DNA of 64,000 nucleotides, from positions 1,612,001 to 1,676,000 of the forward strand of contig JAACJO010000001.1 in NCBI GenBank assembly GCA_013368445.1. Direction: 5' to 3'. Source of the stretch: Leucocoprinus leucothites. Lineage: Eukaryota; Basidiomycota; Agaricomycetes; Agaricales; Agaricaceae. The translations under genes and the position numbers were made by a program. Below, piece by piece: positions 57,987 through 64,000 of the stretch (position 1 is its first letter; every line of letters begins with the position of its first letter). The notes beneath the pieces are model-generated. The model was not told the origin of the DNA. It saw only the letters and a list, made by a program, of their open reading frames with translations, and searched no databases.

Positions 57987-59192
57987 GGATACCTCGGTTG
58001 GTCGCTGTGAAGGCCGGCGAGATGGTTTTATCCAACATTGTCAGAGGAACGCTCCTTTTATCCATGTTGGTTTCAATGGCAGAAGGCTACGACTTACTTA
58101 CCGCAGTCTTAATTAGGATTCTGTAAGTTGCTTGGCAGTGATTGAAAGACCCTTCCCCAGCTGAAGCGCTAGTACACGGTATGCCCAGCTTTTAATTCGA
58201 CTCAATTCTCAGGGCGATCACAATGATCCGAGCTACTGTCATGGAGTCTATAAACATTAGGCAGACTGTTGGTATCAGTTGATGGACTACCAACTACTTT
58301 TTCTCCTAGTCGTCTGCTCAGCTCTCTTCAGACCCGACTTGAAGCTGTAACCCGCTTGTAACTGACGCGAACACAAAATCCTCCGGGAATAACAGGAAGT
58401 GATTTGCGCTGCATGACATCTCAATACTTCACTTGCATCCGAAGATCCCCAGTCACTGTGCAATAGTACAATCCGCAGCCTATGTGTCAAAAATCCACTC
58501 TGACCCTTGAATTCGCTCACTCACGGTTGTGCTCTACGCTGGCCTTCATTAAATTCTCTCTCTGTGCCGCCTATCGAATCTGCCTATGTTTACCTCTCTT
58601 GATTGTCTCATGTCGTGAATAATCTCGGTCGGGTAGAGCCTTCAAGCACACCAACGCTCTTCGTCCTTTCTCCCAGGCTAGGATCTTTTGCACTTGGTAC
58701 TGTATGCAAATCGCAGACCAACAGTGGACTCTCTAGCTTTCTGGCATCTCGCCGCAGTCGTCCATCAGCGGCCCAGGCTTGATGAATTCCGAAGAAAGGC
58801 AATCGTATTGTGCGCATAACTACGCTCTCGCGGTTGGACAGCGAAGACAGATGTGATTGGTGACAAATGAATTCTTACTTCAGCAAATCCGCAGTCCGCA
58901 GCTTCTGCGTAACAAAACCAAGCTTTCGTCCGTCCACGCAGTTCTATACTCCAGGGCAACATGCCCGAGCGCCGCCATCAGGGCGGACTTCAATTCATTA
59001 AAATCAGAGAAGCTTTTGTCGCACTTGAAGTGCGCTTATTGGTTGAGGGGGTCTACAAGTTATCGCAGCGGGTGCAGCGGGTGGAGGGGAGAGCCGGATG
59101 AATAGGGAATTCATAAATCCACAGTCATGTTATACTCTACAGGGTGTGATTACTTCCAACATAGCAACGAGCAAGTAGATTGATTATACGTC
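57987..59192. other. Gene-poor 1.2-kb stretch
   Basis: Lies between the start of the hydrolase and the 3' end of the second Gfo/Idh/MocA gene. Short open frames on the minus strand (for example 58287-58520 and 58765-58962) show no domain or splice-consistent continuation. I see no gene here. Confidence 0.45.
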
Positions 59193-60779
59193 TCAAGCAG
59201 ATTTTTCGGGATTCTCTTTGTCGAATTTCTCCCTTGCATTCCTCTCGAATTCTGCGCAGTCAACTACCCGTCCTTCCTTCCGACTGGCTTCAGCAGCAAA
59301 AACAGTCATATGGCTCTTCACCACTTCTTCTACATCTGTGCCGAGCAATTCCTGTTTACCCTGTCTCACTGCTTCAACAAAGGTTTTGATTAGCCCAAGA
59401 TCACCACCGCCATGTCCACTCATCGGCTGAAACGCATGCTCCCTCGTGGTATCGGTCCTGAAGTCGGTCACAGTGAATTTGGTCATGTCCCCAACGATTT
59501 CGCCGTGACTGAAATGTAGGCGAACTTGACGTTCGCAGATCAAAGATGTATAAGCAACCATGGTGAAAGAAGCCGTAGTCCCATTAGCAAATTCAATGTT
59601 GACAACTTGTTGATCGCAGACGTCGTTAGGACTTTCGTACACGCACATGCCGTATGGACCTGTCTTTAGGGCCTCTGTGACGTTTTCGATATCTGGGATT
59701 CCGTCTACGAGGACGCTAACGGGCCAAGATTTCGTGCCCGATTTCAATGCATCGAGATAAACTTCACTTTTGTCAGTATCATGGTCATCTGCCGAGGCTT
59801 TTGGGGAGATGCATTACTTTTCGTTGCGCTGTAAGGGCACTCATCATGCTGCAATGGACATTCGATACATCTTTTGACATCCCCGGCCTGCGATGGTTTG
59901 CTTGATTTGCGGAAATGAGTCAGGGAGCCAAATGATGACACCTTAGCCGGAGTCGTTGACGAGAACCAATGGCAAAGAAGGTCGATATCACTGTAACAAA
60001 ATCAGTAAGGTACATACATAATTCATTGATCAAATGGACACGCACTGGCAGCATTTTGTCATCAACGCAAAGGAGCTCTTGCCTTCGACACCCCAGTTTC
60101 CACGCACAAAGGAGTGTGCAAAATGATAGTAGCCGACTGGTTCGACATGAACGATGTTCACAAGATCACCGAGAGTCTTTTTGTGCACGATCTCAGATAG
60201 GGCTTTCGTGTACTCCGAGTAGCGTAATACTGCAGCAGGACGAGCATTCAGCAGCAATCCAGGCTGACTGTGGAATGCCACTTGCCATGACCCATCCCAA
60301 AAATAACACCAGCCCTCTTGATCGCTCGTTCCATGCGCAAACAGTCATCAATAGTGATAGCCATAGGTTTCTCGCACAAGATATGATAACCTTGTTCTGC
60401 AAATGCCAAAGTGACTTCCGCATGCATCTGATCTTGTACAGCAATGATAACAGCATCGGCCAGACGTTTTCCGACAGTAGCGATCGTTTCGGCAGAAGCA
60501 GCAAGGAGATCTTGCCAGGTGGTGAAGACAAGAGTTTGGTCAACATTATGCAGATCAGCAAACTGGCGTTGGGTCTTAGGTCGAGGCTCGGCTATGGCCA
60601 CGACTTTGCATTCATGAGGATGAGATAAAGCGTGACGGGCATAACCCTGTAAAGTGAGATTAGCAATGCCAATATGTTCTAGCACGCGACGTGTTGTATA
60701 CCTTGCCACGCTGGCCACAGCCTATGATGGCGAGGGTGACTGGTTGAGAGGAGATTTGACCGTTTGTGGGCTGTGACAT
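59193..60779 (-). CDS. Gfo/Idh/MocA-family oxidoreductase with cysteine cluster
   Basis: The start is MSQPTNGQISSQPVTLAIIG at 60779; an in-frame ATG at 60851 adds 24 residues. The Rossmann half shows LAIIGCGQRGK, joined by an intron to GYARHALSHPHECKVVAIAE. It continues ADAVIIAVQDQMHAEVTLA and YHILCEKPMAITIDDCLRME with the EKP motif, and GVIFGMGH joined to VLRYSEYTKAL. Later exons give VNIVHVEPVGYYHFAHSFVR, DIDLLCHWFSS and RCIECPLQHDECPYSA, a C-x2-C-x6-C cluster. The last exon includes FQPMSGHGGGDLGLIKTFVE and ends DKENPEKSA at 59193. About 480 residues. The substrate is unknown. It differs markedly from the family member at 31186. Divergent from the gene at 60892. Confidence 0.87.
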
Positions 60780-60891
60780 GGAAGGCGAAATCGGAGAGTG
60801 CTTCGACCTAGGGGGTTTGCGCCAGAACTTATTAGTCAGGAAGGAGGCCATGGGACGTGGAAGAGGATTACGCCTGTCACGTCAAACCTCC

Positions 60892-62222
60892 ATGGTCAGG
60901 CTTTTGCCCCGCCTGACACGCATCATCCAGGCCCAGGACAGCAGCCAAATCTTCCCATTTGATATTAAGAAATACCGCCCACGTCGTCCAAAATCCCTAC
61001 ACAAACCCACTTCTCCCAATCCGTCATTTGACCTCGTTGCATACCCGCAGTCTGTCCTTCTCGATAAAGAAAACCCCATTGCCACACCTGACTCGTATGT
61101 TTGGCATAAGACCCTTCCTCCACGCGTATTTGTTCCACAAAATGCACAGCAACGCGAAGGCGAGCATGACAGACCGCGGCAAATGATAGACGAAGAACGC
61201 CGGTGGTGGTCCAGCCCCTACCGTATGTCGCAGTTCTGTCTGTTTTACCTTTATCCCAAATTGAACCAAGTGCACAGTCCGCATACTCGCAACTCCACCA
61301 CGCCACTGTGCTCTCTCGGGCCATCTATTGCCATCAGGTACGACCCATTGCTTTTTCAAATGAGGCCCTATTCACGACTTGTGTAGCTCTCCTCCTCAGG
61401 CTTGCGACCTTGCGAATCGATAATACTGAACCTACAACAAACAACCGACCAGTTCCATGCATCATAGCACCCGATGGCCTTCAGCATCCTCAGTTCACCG
61501 CAAGACGATCAAATAGATCGGCCCATGTCGCCTGTTCTCGGCAAGCCATATCTTTCTGCGTTGAGCAGAATAGAATTGGCACTCTCCCTGGCTACGCGCG
61601 AATACCACCTAATCTCACTGACCAGGTATCGCACCTCTTACGCGTCCGCGTGCTACAAGAACTGGATCTACTTTTCGCTCGGCTGAAAGCAAAACCTAAA
61701 GCTGATATTCTTGCCAACCCGCCCATTCGCCGACTCTCGAAGGCAGAATGGGTCGATGTCCAGGAAAATCGCCGAATACCATGGCAAGATGCCGTCGCTG
61801 TTGTCAATGTCCCTCCAATATCAAAATGGATCGAGCCGTCTATGTCTCCCTTTCCTCTACCACTGGACCCGGAGATGAAGGCAAATGCAGCACACCCCGT
61901 GGCTCTATTTCACCCAGTCTCGCGGGACTCGACCTTGCCTTCAAACTTCCAGTATCGCGACGTTCTCCCTTCAGCAAAAGTCCCTTTGTATGACTCTCTC
62001 AGCCTCTTCCCCCATGCTGCACAGAGGGCAGCTTTTTATCAGCTTCTTGGCCAGGCGCAATCGAGGCTTGATGCTGCTCAGGGAAAACAGGACTCGTCTT
62101 CAGACTCGGATGCTTATCTACTGTCCTCCAATAGTGAGATTATTCAACTAGTCGATATGCCAGCCGTTGCTATTGCAATGTGGAGGGTTTACTTATATGA
62201 ACGTAATATCGTTAGAGAGTAG
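60892..62222 (+). CDS. Conserved hypothetical protein, possibly mitochondrial
   Basis: The preferred start is MVRLLPRLTRIIQAQDSSQI at 60892, a basic, hydroxyl-poor amphipathic head that could be a mitochondrial presequence; an earlier ATG at 60850 is in frame. Exon 1 runs to RRWWSSPY, followed by an exon encoding VRILATPPRHCALSGHLLPS and, after a further intron (from GTACGA near 61338 to TAG 61387), ALLLRLATLRIDNTEP. The long last exon reads IAPDGLQHPQFTARRSNRSA, ILANPPIRRLSKAEWVDVQE, ENRRIPWQDAVAVVNVPPIS and QLVDMPAVAIAMWRVYLYER, ending NIVRE at TAG 62222. I do not recognise a named family. The presequence-like start and the CALSG..LPS..L-R pattern would fit a mitochondrial ribosome-associated protein, but this is a guess. 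Confidence 0.72.
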
Positions 62223-62344
62223 ATAGCAGATAGAATATACCTCCTGCATAATAGCTGGTCACAGGCCAATGTTGTTCAACCACCCATGTCAACTGAAAGA
62301 GAAGCTGAGAAAATAGATTGATATAATACAAGTGTACATTCAGC

Positions 62345-63365
62345 TTATGCTTCAACTGCCATCGGGGCAACATCCTCAACATGTTTTACTGCTTGACCCA
62401 ATACTTCATAGCCTTCCCAGAATTTGGGTAGCTCGTTTCCAGGAACAAACAGTCTCTCCACACCGTCCTCTGTAATGACACACATGCGGATAACACCTCC
62501 CGACGAGCCATCACGAGACATCGCAAGAGCCAGAGCTATGCGAAGCTCATCAGAATATGTTTGAGAAAGAAAAGGCGAAAAACCCTCACTGTTCTTCACA
62601 AAGTTAACAGTCTCATCGCGGCCCCAATTCTCCTTGTAAGTAGCATCGCAATAACCATAGACGTACGTCGAGCCAGAGCCTGATACGATCGATCATTAAG
62701 GGGATTGCAATAATGAAACACAAGCAGACGTACCACCGATGGCCCAAGGTTGACGGAACAAACCACCACCGAGAGGAATATTATATACGCTTGGTCCAAC
62801 TTCCTTATCCCATCCGGCCACGATAATGCCTGCGCTCAGTGCATCTTTGTTTTCATAGCATATACGCTGAAAGAGTGCGGCTGCCGTGTGCACAGGCGGT
62901 GGACCACCAGACATTTGCCTAATTCAGAGAAAAGTACAGAGGAATAGTCAGAGCCCGATCGCTTGGAAAACCTGAAAGATCGACTGGCATACGTGTATAG
63001 TTGGAGTTGATAGTGGACCATGTCAGCGACGGCTTGGGTGTCGGCTGCTGAGCCTGACCGACAACAGTAGATACGGTCATGTACATGTGTAAGTTTGTCT
63101 GTCACTCGATTGGCCTAATGAAATCGAGGTTGACTTAATCAGCTTGCATGAATCGCCAAGAAATGAATTTGAGCGCACGATATAGCTTCCTGTCGTTGTT
63201 CGACTGTCTGCGCCAATAACAACGCCTCCATTAAATTGGACAGCCATAATCGAGGTCTAGGAGAGATCGCAAGTCAGAAACCGCATCTAGCGCAGTCGAG
63301 TTCAGCATACTTACACCTAGGTTAACCTCACCGGTCTTGAGTCTGTTCATGTCGATGTGGTCCAT
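62345..63365 (-). CDS. PRE3: 20S proteasome subunit beta-1 (caspase-like)
   Basis: Catalytic subunit of the 20S core that cleaves after acidic residues. The start is [17 protein letters not shown] at 63365, a 17-residue propeptide. An intron then places the catalytic Thr1 as the first codon of exon 2 ([20 protein letters not shown]). It continues [67 protein letters not shown], and, after a 54-base stopless intron (62536-62589), [20 protein letters not shown]. It ends [10 protein letters not shown] at 62345. Thr1, the Asp of GADSR and the downstream Lys are read through the exon joins. Six introns. The regulator PI31 lies elsewhere in the same window (8701-9851). Confidence 0.93.
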
Positions 63366-63392
63366 GATTTGAGGTAGGGGATGAGTGTGGGA

Positions 63393-63458
63393 GATGACGC
63401 GTCGCGAGCTTTTGGGCAGGAGTGATGGCTGATCAAATAATTGGGTGCACGCGTCATC
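63393..63458. promoter_or_regulatory. 10-base inverted repeat carrying two ACGCGT boxes
   Basis: GATGACGCGT (63393-63402) and its exact reverse complement ACGCGTCATC (63449-63458) flank a 46-base spacer in the region just upstream of the beta-1 gene. Each arm contains a MluI cell-cycle box core. Function is inferred. Confidence 0.4.
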
Positions 63459-63562
63459 CCCCTCTCTCTTACCACACATATCATCCCAACCCAACCTCCG
63501 TGCTCTCTACACAGTGCTCATCCACTCTTTCACTTCACAGCCCTGTGAACTCAATGCACTTG

Positions 63563-64000
63563 CCAGACCATTAACATCATCTTCCATTTCACATCGTAAG
63601 GAGACGTCTAGGACGTCCGCACTCAATAAACTATACGATCACTTGACACGCTTCTGCGCTATCCATAACTCTCTCCAGCGTGCCATTTCCCATGTTTTGG
63701 CGACTCGTGCCGTTCTCCGCCCTCGGATTCAGGGCAGCTTCGCAATGTGATCAATCGTATCTCTCTCAAGACATACTCTGGACTGTCATCTTCGTTTGAG
63801 GCTGATGATTTGAAACGCCTTGCTGGCTCTGGGAGTGGAACAGCCAGGGGCACGATGGTATGAAAAAGGGGAAAGAGAAGGAAGAGAACCCTTTCTTGGA
63901 TGAGCCTCCTGCATCAGATGACTGGACTCGAGGGGCAATGGGCTTTCTGGTTACTTCCACCACTCACTTATCAAAGCAAGCTCGTCAACGAGTTCCAGCA
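63563..64000 (+). pseudogene. Truncated, frameshifted duplicate of Cdt1 (continues past the window)
   Basis: From the CAGACCATTAAC junction at about 63570, the DNA aligns with Cdt1 exon 2 (from about 55139) to the window end, with most bases identical. It keeps [17 protein letters not shown] and [20 protein letters not shown]. Two separate single-base losses, each TTT to TT (near 63716 and 63821), break the frame; the first leads to a TGA in RIQGSFAM-stop. A 3-base gap also occurs. Exon 1 of Cdt1 is absent; the similarity starts at the exon 2 acceptor. The copy sits directly upstream of the beta-1 gene on the opposite strand. It is probably non-functional, though it extends beyond the window. 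Confidence 0.85.

Noticed and set aside
58287..58962. Short minus-strand frames in the 1.2-kb gene-poor stretch
   Set aside because: No splice-compatible chain and no recognisable protein features.

Overview
The window is nuclear DNA from a filamentous basidiomycete, most likely a mushroom-forming Agaricomycete. Genes are compact and closely spaced on both strands. They are split by many short introns of roughly 50-70 bases (GT..AG, usually with a CTNA-like branch site). The protein set is typical of such fungi: a membrane-tethered GH9 cellulase, a YTP1-like membrane protein, a WW-like membrane protein and expanded CCCH zinc-finger paralogs. I see no transposon, rRNA or CRISPR array. I found no tRNA by eye, but I could not run a covariance search. 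All models come from reading splice sites and reading frames by hand; outer coordinates are given and introns lie inside them.

Layout. 0.3-18 kb: ferric reductase; an ankyrin/dysferlin-like/FYVE/RING protein; an unrecognised acidic protein; proteasome regulator PI31, divergent from the spliceosomal helicase Prp5; FG nucleoporin Nsp1/Nup62; and a WW-like multi-span membrane protein that needs a 17-base microexon. 18-25 kb: DUF952 protein, HerA/FtsK-like ATPase, rRNA methyltransferase Rrp8 and uracil phosphoribosyltransferase. 25-37.8 kb: sulfite reductase flavoprotein subunit, GH9 endoglucanase, a Gfo/Idh/MocA oxidoreductase, a Herp/Usa1-like ubiquitin-like ER protein, the PKA regulatory subunit and a Ser/Thr-rich single-pass protein. 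38-47 kb: Dal5-type permease, YTP1-like protein, Coq2 and RhoGDI.

47-54 kb holds the most distinctive segment: three head-to-tail paralogs (A, B, C) of a coiled-coil / alpha-beta domain / tandem CCCH family. The alpha-beta domain resembles NYN/PIN-like nucleases, so the architecture recalls animal Regnase. Copy A has lost the acidic residues kept in B and C. 55-64 kb: replication licensing factor Cdt1 with a MluI cell-cycle box, an alpha/beta hydrolase, a second Gfo/Idh/MocA enzyme with a cysteine cluster, a possible mitochondrial protein, proteasome subunit beta-1, and at the right edge a 5'-truncated, frameshifted duplicate of Cdt1.

Most genes are independent housekeeping units and nothing suggests a metabolic cluster. 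Some promoters carry elements that fit their gene: CACGTG before the sulfite reductase subunit, ACGCGT before Cdt1, and TGACGTCA before the ubiquitin-like ER protein.
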